From: Comamonas sp.
GTDB taxonomy: Bacteria; Pseudomonadota; Gammaproteobacteria; Burkholderiales; Burkholderiaceae_C
DNA: 64,000 nucleotides
Direction of reading: 5' to 3'
Assembly: GCA_021166775.1 (NCBI GenBank)
Contig: JAJPEQ010000004.1
Location: forward strand, 186,001 to 250,000
Made by a program: the position numbers and the translations under genes. Below, piece by piece: positions 16,844 through 25,236 of this stretch (position 1 is the first letter of the stretch; each line of letters opens with the position of its first letter). The notes under the pieces are model-generated. The model worked only from the letters and a program-made list of their open reading frames with translations. It was not told the origin of the DNA and did no database searches.

Positions 16844-16857
16844 TTGACGGATATCAA
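16844..16857 (+). promoter_or_regulatory. Fnr-type box TTGACGGATATCAA for the BON gene
   Basis: Near-perfect Fnr/ANR dyad. TAAAGT at 16880-16885 starts 22 bases after the box, the class II arrangement (box centred near -41.5). The predicted start is about 16892, 27 bases before the BON-protein ATG. Confidence 0.8.
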
Positions 16858-16918
16858 TACCGGCAACAGGACGGCTACCTAAAGTGGTCCTAACGCGGTG
16901 CGCCGCCTGGAGATTCAC

Positions 16919-17572
16919 ATGAAGACCGATCATCAGATCAAGCAGGACGTGATTGCCGAATTGGAGTGGGATCCGGCCATCAACTCGAATGCCATCGGCA
17001 TCGCGGTCAACGATGGCGTGGTGACCGTCAGCGGGCACATCGACACGTACGCTCAGAAGCGGGTCATCGAGAAGGCGCTGCGGCGGGTCAACGGCGTGAA
17101 AACGGTAGCGCTGGACCTCGATGTCAGTCTGTCTCAACAGAACCAGCGCGAGGACACCGGGCTGGCTCTTGCGGTCCACAATGCGCTGAAGTGGAACAGC
17201 GTGGTGCCTGTCGACAAGATACGCGCGGCCGTCGACAACGGCTGGGTCACGCTTACCGGGGAGGTGGACTGGAATTACCAGCGTATCGCCGCCGAAAAGG
17301 CAGTGCGGCCTCTCTTGGGTGTCACCGGAATCAGTAATGACATCAGTCTCAGTCCGCGCCCTGTACCCGCCGATGTCCTCAGCAGTATCGAAGGTGCATT
17401 GAAACGCCAGGCTGAGCGTGAGGCCAAGCGCGTGCAGGTCGATGTGAGCGGATCGACTGTCACGCTGCGTGGTGACGTCCGCTCGTGGCCGGAGCACACC
17501 GCCGCAGTCGGCGCCGCCTGGTCGGCGCCTGGCGTGCGCAAAGTGGTCGACGAACTGCACGTCAATCCGTGA
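16919..17572 (+). CDS. Triple BON-domain protein
   Basis: 217 residues made almost entirely of three BON domains: about 4-70 (DVIAELEWDPAINSNAIGIAVNDGVVTVSGHI), 78-145 (ALAVHNALKWNSV, VDNGWVTLTGEVDW) and 150-217 (SSIEGALKRQ, VSGSTVTLRGDVRSW). There is no signal peptide, so unlike OsmY it should stay in the cytoplasm. BON domains are thought to bind phospholipid or act in stress protection. GGAG lies in front of the ATG at 16919. It is the first gene of a likely BON-hsp20 transcript under the Fnr-type box at 16844. Confidence 0.88.
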   Translation: MKTDHQIKQDVIAELEWDPAINSNAIGIAVNDGVVTVSGHIDTYAQKRVIEKALRRVNGVKTVALDLDVSLSQQNQREDTGLALAVHNALKWNSVVPVDKIRAAVDNGWVTLTGEVDWNYQRIAAEKAVRPLLGVTGISNDISLSPRPVPADVLSSIEGALKRQAEREAKRVQVDVSGSTVTLRGDVRSWPEHTAAVGAAWSAPGVRKVVDELHVNP

Positions 17573-17653
17573 GTGGGTGGGCCGCGCCGCCGGATCTGCC
17601 CAGGCATGGGGTGTCGGCGCAATTTTTCTCTTTAACCGTCAAGGACCAAGACC

Positions 17654-18079
17654 ATGAACTCTCTGACCCGATTCGACCCTGTGGATGATCTGTTCCCCGA
17701 TTTCATGCGCCGCTTCATGCGGCGGGGTGTCGGCGATTTCGAGGCTGCACCGCCGGAAATCCGGCTCGACGTGACCGAGCGTGAAAAGGATTTCCTGGTG
17801 CGCGCCGAAGTGCCGGGTGCGAGGAAGGAAGACGTACGTGTGCAGATCGACGGCAACTATGTCTCGATCTCGGCCGACGTGAAAAAGGAAAAAGAAACGA
17901 AAGACGAGAAAGGACGCGTGCTGGTCAAGGAAAGCAGTTACGGCACGGCAACGCGCGGCTTTTCGCTCGCCTGGGAAATCGACGACAAGGCGTCGAGTGC
18001 CAAGCTCGACAACGGCGTGCTCACCCTGACGCTGCCCAAGCGCCAGGGCGCCGGCAGCAAGCTACTGCCCATCAGTTGA
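17654..18079 (+). CDS. Hsp20-family small heat-shock protein
   Basis: 141 residues. The alpha-crystallin domain is complete (about 37-130: PEIRLDVTEREKDFLVRAEVPGAR, VSISADVKKEKE, and the GVLTLTLPKR beta-strand with its hydrophobic triad), followed by a short tail with LLPIS, an I/L-x-I/L-like oligomerisation motif. It holds unfolding proteins in an ATP-independent way. AAGGA precedes the ATG. No heat-shock (sigma-32 or ROSE) signal was seen upstream; the gene more likely follows the BON gene in a stress operon. Confidence 0.93.
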   Translation: MNSLTRFDPVDDLFPDFMRRFMRRGVGDFEAAPPEIRLDVTEREKDFLVRAEVPGARKEDVRVQIDGNYVSISADVKKEKETKDEKGRVLVKESSYGTATRGFSLAWEIDDKASSAKLDNGVLTLTLPKRQGAGSKLLPIS

Positions 18080-18224
18080 ACTCCCCGGCGCCATGACAGC
18101 CGACGGCGCCGCGGTCAGGCGCAACCAGTTCAATCCGGTGCGCCTCGCAGCCCATGGCGGGCACGCCCTTGGGGCGCTGCGATGACAGCAGCCCCGGCGA
18201 CGCCGCAACAGATTGGACGAAGCC

Positions 18225-18971
18225 ATGGGCCAAAGTGGACGAACCGCCTTGGTGACGGGAGGCAACCGAGGACTGGGCGCGGCCATCGCGCGCGCGCTGA
18301 GCGACGCAGGCCACGCCGTCATCGTCACGTGCACGCCCGCCAACAGCCAGTCCGTGGCGTGGGTCGGGCCGCAGGACTATGAAGGTGGCCCATTCGCCGT
18401 CTATGGCGTCGACGTGGCCGATGATCAATCGACCGAGGCGCTTGCGCGCCAGCTCCATGCCGACGGCCACCACGTCGACATTTTGGTGACCAACGCCGGC
18501 ATCACGCGCGATGCGAGCTTGCGTGAGATGGACCAGTCCACCTGGGATGCCGTGCTGCGCACGGATCTCCACTCGATGTTCAACATGACCCGGCCTTTTC
18601 TTGAACCCATGCTTGAGCGCAACTGGGGGCGCATCATCAATATTTCCTCGATCAATGGCAGCAAGGGCCAATTCGGCCAGACCAACTATTGCGCAGCCAA
18701 GGCTGGCGTGCACGGCTTCACCAAGGCGCTGGCGCTGGAGGTCGCCCGCAATGGCATCACGGTCAACACGGTCTCGCCGGGCTATCTGGAGACCGAGATG
18801 GTCATGGCCCTGCGCGAGGATGTCCGCAAACGGATCGTCCAGGACATTCCGGTCGGTCGACTGGGGCGGGCAGCGGAAATTGCGGCGCTGGTCGCTTTCA
18901 TTGCCGGCGACGCCGCTGCTTTCATGACCGGCAGCAATGTCGCCATGAACGGTGGCCAGCATATGTCATGA
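18225..18971 (+). CDS. SDR-family reductase, acetoacetyl-CoA reductase (PhaB) type
   Basis: 248 residues with a Rossmann fold: TGGNRGLGAAIARAL (nucleotide binding), NAGITRD, and the active-site Ser-Tyr-Lys in NISSINGSKGQFGQTNYCAAKAG. Overall it resembles PhaB/FabG, which reduce 3-ketoacyl-CoA or -ACP with NADPH. In this setting a role in poly-3-hydroxybutyrate metabolism or redox balancing is plausible. I chose the ATG at 18225 over a TTG at 18213. Its stop overlaps the ATG of the ATPase gene in ATGA, so the two genes are translationally coupled, an odd pairing of a reductase with an ion pump. Confidence 0.88.
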   Translation: MGQSGRTALVTGGNRGLGAAIARALSDAGHAVIVTCTPANSQSVAWVGPQDYEGGPFAVYGVDVADDQSTEALARQLHADGHHVDILVTNAGITRDASLREMDQSTWDAVLRTDLHSMFNMTRPFLEPMLERNWGRIINISSINGSKGQFGQTNYCAAKAGVHGFTKALALEVARNGITVNTVSPGYLETEMVMALREDVRKRIVQDIPVGRLGRAAEIAALVAFIAGDAAAFMTGSNVAMNGGQHMS

Positions 18972-21502
18972 GCGCCTCAGGCCGCAGCCCGACCGCAGGT
19001 CTGAGCAGCAGCGAAGCCGCCGAGCGGCTGGCCCGATTCGGCCCCAACCAGCTCGCATCGCGACGCCAGGCCTTGCCGTGGCGGTTCATGGCGCGCTTTC
19101 GCAACCCGCTGGTGCTGATCCTGCTTGCGGCCAGCGCCGTTTCGGCCGCCACCGGCGATGTGGCCAGCGCCAGCGTGATCGCGGCCATTGTGCTCATGTC
19201 GGTGGCGCTCGACTTCGTGCAGGAGCAGCGTGCCGGCGACGCGGCCGAACAGCTGGCGCGACAGGTGGCGCTGCGCGTGCGCGTGCTGCGCGACGGGAGC
19301 GAACAGTCCTGCCTGGCCGAGGCGCTGGTGCCGGGTGACGTGGTGCTGCTGTCCGCCGGCGACCTGGTGCCGGCCGATGGCGAAGTGCTTGAGTCACAGG
19401 ATTTCTTCGTCAACCAGGCTGTGCTCACCGGCGAGCCCTACCCGGTCGAGCGCCACGCGGCCAGCAGTCCGCTGCCAGAGCACGGTGATTGGGAAACGGA
19501 CACTCCGAGCGCCCTGTTCAGGGGCAGTTCGGTGGTCAGCGGCTCGGCGCGTGCGCTGATCCGGCGCACCGCCCGGCGCACCGCGATCGGCCAGATCGCC
19601 AGCAGCCTGCAGCGGCAGGCGCCACCGACGGCGTTCGAGACCGGCACGCGCCAGTTCGGCCTGCTCATCATGCGCCTCACGCTGCTGCTGGTGCTGTTTA
19701 CCTTGTTGGCCAATGTGGCATTCCACCGGCCATTGCTGGAGTCGTTCCTGTTTGCCGTGGCGCTGGCGGTGGGTCTCACTCCCGAGCTGCTGCCGATGAT
19801 CGTCTCGGTCACGCTGGCGCGCGGCGCGCTGCGCATGGCGCGCGCCAAGGTGATCGTCAAGCGCCTCTCGGCCATCCACGACATGGGGGCCATGGACGTG
19901 CTGTGCACCGACAAGACCGGCACCTTGACCGAGGCGCGGATTCACCTCGAGCGCCACATCGACGCGCAGGGCCGCGACAGCGCGCGCGTGCTGGAGCTGG
20001 CGTACCTGAACAGCATCTTCGAAAGTGGTTTGAAAAGCCCGCTCGACGAAGCCATCCTGGCTCACGATCATCTGGACGTGAGCGGCTGGACCAAGATCGA
20101 CGAGGTACCGTTCGACTTCGAGCGCCGCCGCGTGTCGGTGCTGGTGGCGCGAGGCAGCGAGCGCTTGCTGGTGCTCAAGGGCGCGCCCGAAGACGTGCTG
20201 CGCCTGTGTACCCGCCACGAACCCGACAGCGATCCGAACCGGCTGGATACCGGCACGGAGCCGACGGACTTTGACCCGGCGGCGCGCGACCAGGCGAGGG
20301 TCCAATTCGACGCTCTGGGCCACGAGGGTTTTCGCGTGCTGGCCATTGCCTACAAGCGCGCGCCTGCCAGCCTGGTCGATGCCGTGGTCGGCGATGAGAG
20401 TGACCTTGTCTTCGCCGGCTTTGCCGCCTTCCTCGATCCGCCCAAGGCCGGTGCCAGGGACGCGCTGGCGCTGCTGGCCACCAGCGGCGTGGCGCTGAAG
20501 ATCGTCACCGGCGACAACGAACACGTCACGCGCCACGTGTGCGCCGAACTCGGGATTGCGGTCACCGGCGTGCTGCTGGGCAATGAAATCGCCGCCATGA
20601 ACGACGACGCGCTGCGCGCACGCGTCGAGGACGTCAACCTGTTCTGCCGCGCCAATCCGCAGCAGAAAAATCGCGTGCTGCTGGCGCTGAAAGGCCGCGG
20701 CCACGTGGTCGGCTATCTGGGCGATGGCATCAACGACGCGCCCTCGCTGCACACCGCCGACGTTGGCATCTCGGTCGACGGTGCGGTCGACGTGGCCAAA
20801 CAGGCCGCCGCGCTGATCCTGCTGGAAAACGACCTGGGCGTGCTGCACGCCGGCATGCGCGAGGGCCGGCGCACGCTGGGCAACGTGATGAAGTACATCA
20901 TGATGGCCACCAGTTCCAACTTCGGCAACATGTTCAGCATGGCCGCGGCCACGCTGTTCTTGCCCTTCCTGCCCATGCTGCCGCTGCAGATCCTGCTCAA
21001 CAACCTGCTGTACGACGTGTCGGAACTGCCGCTGCCGCTGGACAACGTCGACGAATCCGAGCTGGCGCGGCCGCAGCGCTGGGACATGAACTTCATCCGC
21101 GATTTCATGATCCGCATCGGGCCGATCAGCTCGGTGTTCGATTTGGTCACCTTCGCCCTGCTGCTGCAGGTGCTGGATGCCGGCGCGGCAGAGTTCCATA
21201 CCGGCTGGTTCGTCGAGTCGCTGGCCACCCAGGTGCTGGTGATCTTCATCATCCGCACGCGCGGCAGCCCGCTGGCAAGCCGGCCCAACCGCTGGCTGGT
21301 GCTGACTTCGCTGGGCATCGTCGCGCTGGCCATGGCGCTGCCGGTCACGCCGCTGGCGCCGATGCTGGGGTTCACGCCGCTGCCGCTGGAATTCTTCGGC
21401 CTGCTGTCCATGGTGGTCGTGGTTTACCTGGGCGCAGTTGAAGCGGTGAAGCGCTGGTTCTACCGGCGGCTGGCTCTGGCAGATGAGTTCAGGGCTCGAT
21501 GA
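18968..21502 (+). CDS. Magnesium-translocating P-type ATPase (MgtA/MgtB type)
   Basis: 844 residues. P-type hallmarks are in order: N-terminal cation-ATPase domain (SSEAAERLARFGPNQL), actuator loop with LTGEPYPVER, phosphorylation site MDVLCTDKTGTLTE, nucleotide-binding domain with VLKGAPEDVLRLC, and hinge GDGINDAPSLHTADVGISV. About ten hydrophobic segments are present. The type IIIB sequence around the phosphorylation Asp and ILLNNLLYDVSELPLPLDNVD match MgtA. The function is Mg2+ uptake at the cost of ATP. There is no MgtA-type riboswitch leader, since translation is coupled to the reductase gene. Similar ATPases sit in other low-oxygen stress loci. Confidence 0.92.
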   Translation: MSASGRSPTAGLSSSEAAERLARFGPNQLASRRQALPWRFMARFRNPLVLILLAASAVSAATGDVASASVIAAIVLMSVALDFVQEQRAGDAAEQLARQVALRVRVLRDGSEQSCLAEALVPGDVVLLSAGDLVPADGEVLESQDFFVNQAVLTGEPYPVERHAASSPLPEHGDWETDTPSALFRGSSVVSGSARALIRRTARRTAIGQIASSLQRQAPPTAFETGTRQFGLLIMRLTLLLVLFTLLANVAFHRPLLESFLFAVALAVGLTPELLPMIVSVTLARGALRMARAKVIVKRLSAIHDMGAMDVLCTDKTGTLTEARIHLERHIDAQGRDSARVLELAYLNSIFESGLKSPLDEAILAHDHLDVSGWTKIDEVPFDFERRRVSVLVARGSERLLVLKGAPEDVLRLCTRHEPDSDPNRLDTGTEPTDFDPAARDQARVQFDALGHEGFRVLAIAYKRAPASLVDAVVGDESDLVFAGFAAFLDPPKAGARDALALLATSGVALKIVTGDNEHVTRHVCAELGIAVTGVLLGNEIAAMNDDALRARVEDVNLFCRANPQQKNRVLLALKGRGHVVGYLGDGINDAPSLHTADVGISVDGAVDVAKQAAALILLENDLGVLHAGMREGRRTLGNVMKYIMMATSSNFGNMFSMAAATLFLPFLPMLPLQILLNNLLYDVSELPLPLDNVDESELARPQRWDMNFIRDFMIRIGPISSVFDLVTFALLLQVLDAGAAEFHTGWFVESLATQVLVIFIIRTRGSPLASRPNRWLVLTSLGIVALAMALPVTPLAPMLGFTPLPLEFFGLLSMVVVVYLGAVEAVKRWFYRRLALADEFRAR

Positions 21503-21713
21503 TGACTTTCAGGGCCTGTGTCGCCACAGCTGCGGCCGCCGCCTGCGACCGGTGCGGGGAACCTGCAGCCGTTGCGGGCCGCACCGAGAGCTTGCGCCCC
21601 GCAATGCTGAGCTTCATTCGCCCGACCGCAGCGCGCTGCGATGCAGCCATTTGCCGACTGCACGCCGGGGTTTGCGCCTGTGCGTGCGTTCGTCGGATGT
21701 GGCTCATTCACGG

Positions 21714-22034
21714 TCACTTGGCCGCGCCGTTGAAGCGGCGCATCAACTCAGCGTATTGTTCGCGCCAGTACTCGGCAAACTCACCCTGCAGCTTTTGCCA
21801 GGACTCGATCAGCGCCTGCTGCTCCAGTGTCAGTTGGCGTGCCGCGGCATTCAGCGCTTCGAACTGGCGGTCCCACGCCGGCTGTGACGGGTCGCCGTCG
21901 GCTGCCTTGGCCGCCGCTTCAGACAGGGCGTGCGGCCAAGCCTGCCAGAGCTGCTGATGCCATTGCGTCATCAGTGCCCACGGATCGGCGTGGTCGGGAT
22001 GCGGAGTTTCAGGTGTCGGATTGCGGGCCATCAT
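21714..22034 (-). CDS. Small Trp-rich, helical hypothetical protein
   Basis: About 106 residues, acidic and alanine/tryptophan-rich, probably all alpha-helical (DPWALMTQWHQQLWQAW, then LTLEQQALIESWQKLQGEFAEYWREQY). There is no signal peptide or membrane segment. It loosely recalls phasin or PhaE-like helical proteins of PHB granules, but that is only a suggestion. GGGAG is well placed for ATGs at 22034 and 22031; an ATG at 22046 is less likely. Not recognised as any named family. Confidence 0.6.
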   Translation of the reverse strand: MMARNPTPETPHPDHADPWALMTQWHQQLWQAWPHALSEAAAKAADGDPSQPAWDRQFEALNAAARQLTLEQQALIESWQKLQGEFAEYWREQYAELMRRFNGAAK

Positions 22035-22201
22035 TGAGTCTCCCATGAGAGACGGTCGACTTTAGACTGCCGCTCGGCTTCCCGGTTTGATCGAGCGCAA
22101 GAGGCTCATGCGCAAAGGCTCGCCTCGCACCGATGCGATCATCCGCGCATTCCAGCAGTGAATCCAGGAGGCCACGCTGACATCGTCAGGCGTGGCCGAC
22201 C

Positions 22202-22215
22202 TTGACGGGCATCAA
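22202..22215 (+). promoter_or_regulatory. Fnr-type box TTGACGGGCATCAA for the first universal stress protein
   Basis: Strong dyad. TAGACT at 22238-22243 begins exactly 22 bases after the box, giving a class II promoter with a start near 22250, 32 bases before the ATG at 22282. Confidence 0.82.
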
Positions 22216-22281
22216 GCCAGGTCGCACAGGCGGCCCGTAGACTCATCGGCACGTTCCAAACTGATCGAGGGAGTTGCCGCC

Positions 22282-23151
22282 ATGTACAAGCGCATCCTGG
22301 TTCCGCTCGACGGTTCTCGCTATTCGGAAGAAATCCTTCCCTATGCGAGCGGCTTGGCCGCTGCCTCCAACGCTGAGCTGGTGTTGCTGCGCGTGGTGGA
22401 CCGATTTCCCCCAGACGCCGACCCGGCCGAATACGTCAAGCGGCTGGCCACGGCCTACGGGGCCCGCGCGTTGTGCCTGCCTGGGTTCGACGATGTCGCG
22501 GACGCCATACTCGATGAAGCGTATCGCGAGCCGCAAACCTTGGTGGCCATGACTTCGCGCGGGCGCTCGGGGCTGCTGGAGTTGGCGCTTGGCAGCGTGG
22601 CGCAGCGCGTCCTCCGGGGTGCCAAGAGTGCCGTGCTTGTCTATCATCCGAGTGGCTCACGCGATACCCAGCGCTGGCCTCGGAGGCTGCAGCGTGTCAT
22701 CCTGCCGCTCGCAAGCGACGATCCTGACCATGGCATGGCCGATGAAGCTGCGCAATTTGCGCACTGGATTGGCGCCGAGCTGGAAGTCGTGAGCGTGATC
22801 GAGCCCCTGTCTGAGGCCGTCAGGGCGCAAGTGCCCGAAAGCGATTTCGCGATCCTGGAATCCGGATTCGTTCACACCACGGCAGAAAAGTTGGCGAAGG
22901 CGCACAATGTGCGCATCAACTGGGACACGCTGCACGGCGATCCGGTCGAAGCCATCGTCGGGTGCGTGGCCGGCCAGCGGGCATCCATCCTGGCGATGCA
23001 CACGCGGCGCAAGAACGCGCTTGAGGCGGCCTTCCTCGGCAGCGTCACGACAGGCTGCCTGCACCGGGCGGGCGTACCGATCTTGATGCGCTCACCCCTG
23101 AGCCGGGTTGAGCTGCTGCACCTCAGCGCACGGCGCCGCGGGGAAGCGTGA
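22282..23151 (+). CDS. Tandem universal stress protein (UspA family)
   Basis: 289 residues, two Usp domains. Domain 1 (1-140) starts YKRILVPLDGSRYSEEILPYA and keeps the ATP-binding pattern SRGRSGLLELALGSVAQRVL. Domain 2 (about 150-280) has lost the glycines of that motif (HTRRKNALEAAFLGSVT), so only the first half is likely to bind nucleotide. GAGGGA precedes the ATG. It has its own Fnr-type promoter at 22202. It is convergent with a second tandem Usp whose degenerate half is the other one. Confidence 0.9.
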   Translation: MYKRILVPLDGSRYSEEILPYASGLAAASNAELVLLRVVDRFPPDADPAEYVKRLATAYGARALCLPGFDDVADAILDEAYREPQTLVAMTSRGRSGLLELALGSVAQRVLRGAKSAVLVYHPSGSRDTQRWPRRLQRVILPLASDDPDHGMADEAAQFAHWIGAELEVVSVIEPLSEAVRAQVPESDFAILESGFVHTTAEKLAKAHNVRINWDTLHGDPVEAIVGCVAGQRASILAMHTRRKNALEAAFLGSVTTGCLHRAGVPILMRSPLSRVELLHLSARRRGEA

Positions 23152-23286
23152 TCGCACGACGTCGGCCTGGCAAGCGCCAGCGCCAAGGCGAGCAGCATTT
23201 TCATCGTCGTCGCCTGCCGGGCAGCCGGATGGCGCGCGTGGTGACAAACCGGCGCCGGGCCGGACACTTGGCGTTCTGCGCGACCA

Positions 23287-24108
23287 TCAACTCGACAGGA
23301 AACGATGGATGTCCGAGTTGTCCAGGAGGGATCGAGTAACGCCACCAAATACCCATTCGCGCAATCGACTGTGGCCATAGGCTCCGGCCACGACCAGATT
23401 GGCGCCGCTGGCGGCAATGTATTCCAGCAAGCGCGCGCTTTCGTCGGATCCCTTGAGCACTTCCGTACGCGCGCGGATTCCATGACGAGCGAGGAATGCC
23501 GTCGCGTCGGCCGCGCCCTTGCGGATCCACGGTTCGATCACCGCCGTGGCCGTGACCACGATCACTTCGTTGGCCAACGCGAGCAGTGGTACCGCATCGG
23601 CCAACGCGCGCCGCGCCTCGCGCGTGTCCTTCCAGGTGACCACCACCTTGTCGAGCGGTATCCGGTTCTTGCCGCGCGCCATGACCAGGACCGGACGACC
23701 AGCCTGCAGGATGACGCTGCTTGGCGCCGCTGTACGAGCCGAGTCGCCGGTGGCTGCTCCGCTTGCGGCGCGCATCACGATCAGGTCCGCTACCCTGGAC
23801 AAGTCGGTGAGCGCACGTGTTGGCGAGTCGAGCGCGTCGCGCCATTCGGTGCTGCCAAAGCCCGCCATCAGCCGTTCGAACGTGGCGCGAATTTTCCTGA
23901 TATCGGCCTTGATCTCATCGCGCTCCTTTTGCCACACTTCAACCGCCAAGGTACCTCCGTCGGCTGTGACCATGGGTGGCCGTGCGTCTGCTGCGCACAG
24001 GCCGATCACCATGGCATGCAGGTGCGTGGCGAGATCACGCGCGGCCTCGACGACCGGTTCGACCGGACCTTCGATATCGAGGTTGACGAGGATGGTTTTG
24101 CAACTCAT
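23287..24108 (-). CDS. Tandem universal stress protein (UspA family)
   Basis: 273 residues, two Usp domains. Domain 1 (SCKTILVNLDIEG start) has a degraded nucleotide motif, while domain 2 keeps a canonical one: VAGAYGHSRLREWVFGGVTRSLL. KNRIPLDKVVVTWKDTREARRAL marks the junction. This is the family widely found in low-oxygen regulons (ANR in Pseudomonas). AAGGGG precedes the ATG at 24108. A plausible Fnr-type box lies at 24181-24194. Confidence 0.9.
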   Translation of the reverse strand: MSCKTILVNLDIEGPVEPVVEAARDLATHLHAMVIGLCAADARPPMVTADGGTLAVEVWQKERDEIKADIRKIRATFERLMAGFGSTEWRDALDSPTRALTDLSRVADLIVMRAASGAATGDSARTAAPSSVILQAGRPVLVMARGKNRIPLDKVVVTWKDTREARRALADAVPLLALANEVIVVTATAVIEPWIRKGAADATAFLARHGIRARTEVLKGSDESARLLEYIAASGANLVVAGAYGHSRLREWVFGGVTRSLLDNSDIHRFLSS

Positions 24109-24180
24109 GGAAACCCCTTGACGCGTCGCTCAGGTGACGCTCATTTTCCTTGGGGAACGGCACCCATGGAAGCGCCCGAC

Positions 24181-24194
24181 GTGACGCAGATCAA
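24181..24194 (-). promoter_or_regulatory. Fnr-like box GTGACGCAGATCAA upstream of the second Usp
   Basis: Read on the minus strand it is TTGATCTGCGTCAC, one outer base off consensus, about 73 bases upstream of the ATG at 24108. No good -10 is seen at the expected spacing, so it is less certain than the other boxes. Confidence 0.5.
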
Positions 24195-24288
24195 GGTGGC
24201 GCGAGCCCTTGCCGAGCCTGGGTCCACCGGCTGCCTGCGGGCCGAACGAGGTTGCCGTTCGGCGGCTGAAATCCCGCACGCGACAGTG

Positions 24289-24459
24289 TCAGGCCCACGT
24301 CGGATTGAAGGCCCGCAGCGCGTTCGGGATGGCCATCGGAACGGCGGGGATCAATGGATAAGGCGTGGCGACAACCGCCGCCGCCAGCGCTTTGGTCCGG
24401 TTGACCGACGAAGCCCAGGCGTCGCCTGAAAGGAACAGCGTCAACAGAAGAAAGACCAT
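24289..24459 (-). CDS. Possible small exported protein
   Basis: 56 codons. The N-terminus (VFLLLTLFLSGDAWASS) looks like a complete signal peptide with an AxA-type cleavage site; the rest is hydrophobic and Pro/Ala-rich. Only a weak purine stretch precedes the ATG. It lies 65 bases downstream of the phosphoribosyltransferase gene on the same strand. Unknown; it may be a chance ORF. Confidence 0.3.
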   Translation of the reverse strand: MVFLLLTLFLSGDAWASSVNRTKALAAAVVATPYPLIPAVPMAIPNALRAFNPTWA

Positions 24460-24524
24460 GCGTGCGCTCGTTTCCACCCTGACGGGGACCCGCGTGCAAG
24501 CTTGCCCCCGGCTTTGGCGGCATG

Positions 24525-25190
24525 TCAACGCACGCGTTCGGGCGGGGTGGGCGCTTCGAATTGCCGCAGGATGGCGATGACCTCCTCGTCCGGGAGCTGC
24601 GGAAAATCGCGGTAGTGATGGCCGAGCGCCAGGAACGGCGCGGGCTGCTCCAGGCATACCAGGCGGTCGGCCATCGCTGCCAGTTCCGCTGCCGTCTCCC
24701 GTGGCGCAGCGGGGATGGCGACGATGACCTCGCGCGGCGCACGCCGCCTGAGTGCGCGTATCGCCGCCTTCATGCTGGCCCCCGTTGCTGCGCCATCGTC
24801 GACGACGATGGCCGTCCGGCCCGTGACCGGGACGGGTCGCGCCCTGCCAAAAGCGCGCCGGCGTCGCTCCAGCTCGAGCCTTTCGTGCGCAACCAATTGC
24901 GCCAGAGCGGCGTCGCTCAGCCCGCAGGCTTGCACGATGTCCGCATTGAGCACGACGTCGGGCGGATCGCCGTCGACCAGTGCCCCCGCCGCGAGTTCGG
25001 GTTGGCCTGGCGCGCCCAGCTTGCGGACAATGACGAGGTCCAGCGGCGCCGCGAGCGCCCGCGCGATCTCGGCCGCGACCGGCACGCCGCCGCGCGGCAG
25101 CGCCATCACGACCGGATCGGTCAGGCCGAACGTGGCCAGTTTTGCCGCCAGCTTCTTTCCCGCATCGCTGCGGTCACTAAACTCCACCAT
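24525..25190 (-). CDS. Phosphoribosyltransferase-domain protein
   Basis: 221 residues, type I PRTase fold. Visible are VVMALPRGGVPVAAEIARAL, VRKLGAPGQPELAAGAL and the PRPP-binding loop AIVVDDGAATGASMKAAI, where the two acidic residues bind the ribose. Such proteins are typical companions of Usp and Hsp20 genes in stress loci; their substrate is unknown. GGAG in GAAGGAGCGAG fits the ATG at 25190 better than the GTG one codon before it. It follows the acyl-CoA synthetase/GNAT gene by about 46 bases on the same strand, probably one operon. Confidence 0.87.
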   Translation of the reverse strand: MVEFSDRSDAGKKLAAKLATFGLTDPVVMALPRGGVPVAAEIARALAAPLDLVIVRKLGAPGQPELAAGALVDGDPPDVVLNADIVQACGLSDAALAQLVAHERLELERRRRAFGRARPVPVTGRTAIVVDDGAATGASMKAAIRALRRRAPREVIVAIPAAPRETAAELAAMADRLVCLEQPAPFLALGHHYRDFPQLPDEEVIAILRQFEAPTPPERVR

Positions 25191-25236
25191 CACTCGCTCC
25201 TTCGGGATCGCGCCCGCTCATAGTCGGCGCCACGTT

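Larger units (their letters stand above)
24109..24524. other. 416-base intergenic stretch with a hairpin and a doubtful small ORF
   Basis: Holds the Fnr-like box at 24181-24194, a perfect 8-bp hairpin GCCGAACG/CGTTCGGC (24241-24263), and a 56-codon minus-strand ORF (24289-24459) treated separately. Nothing else was recognised. Confidence 0.5.

Noticed and set aside
19394-21199. A 601-codon frame antisense to the magnesium ATPase gene
   Set aside because: Composition-driven shadow; the sense strand has all P-type ATPase motifs in order.
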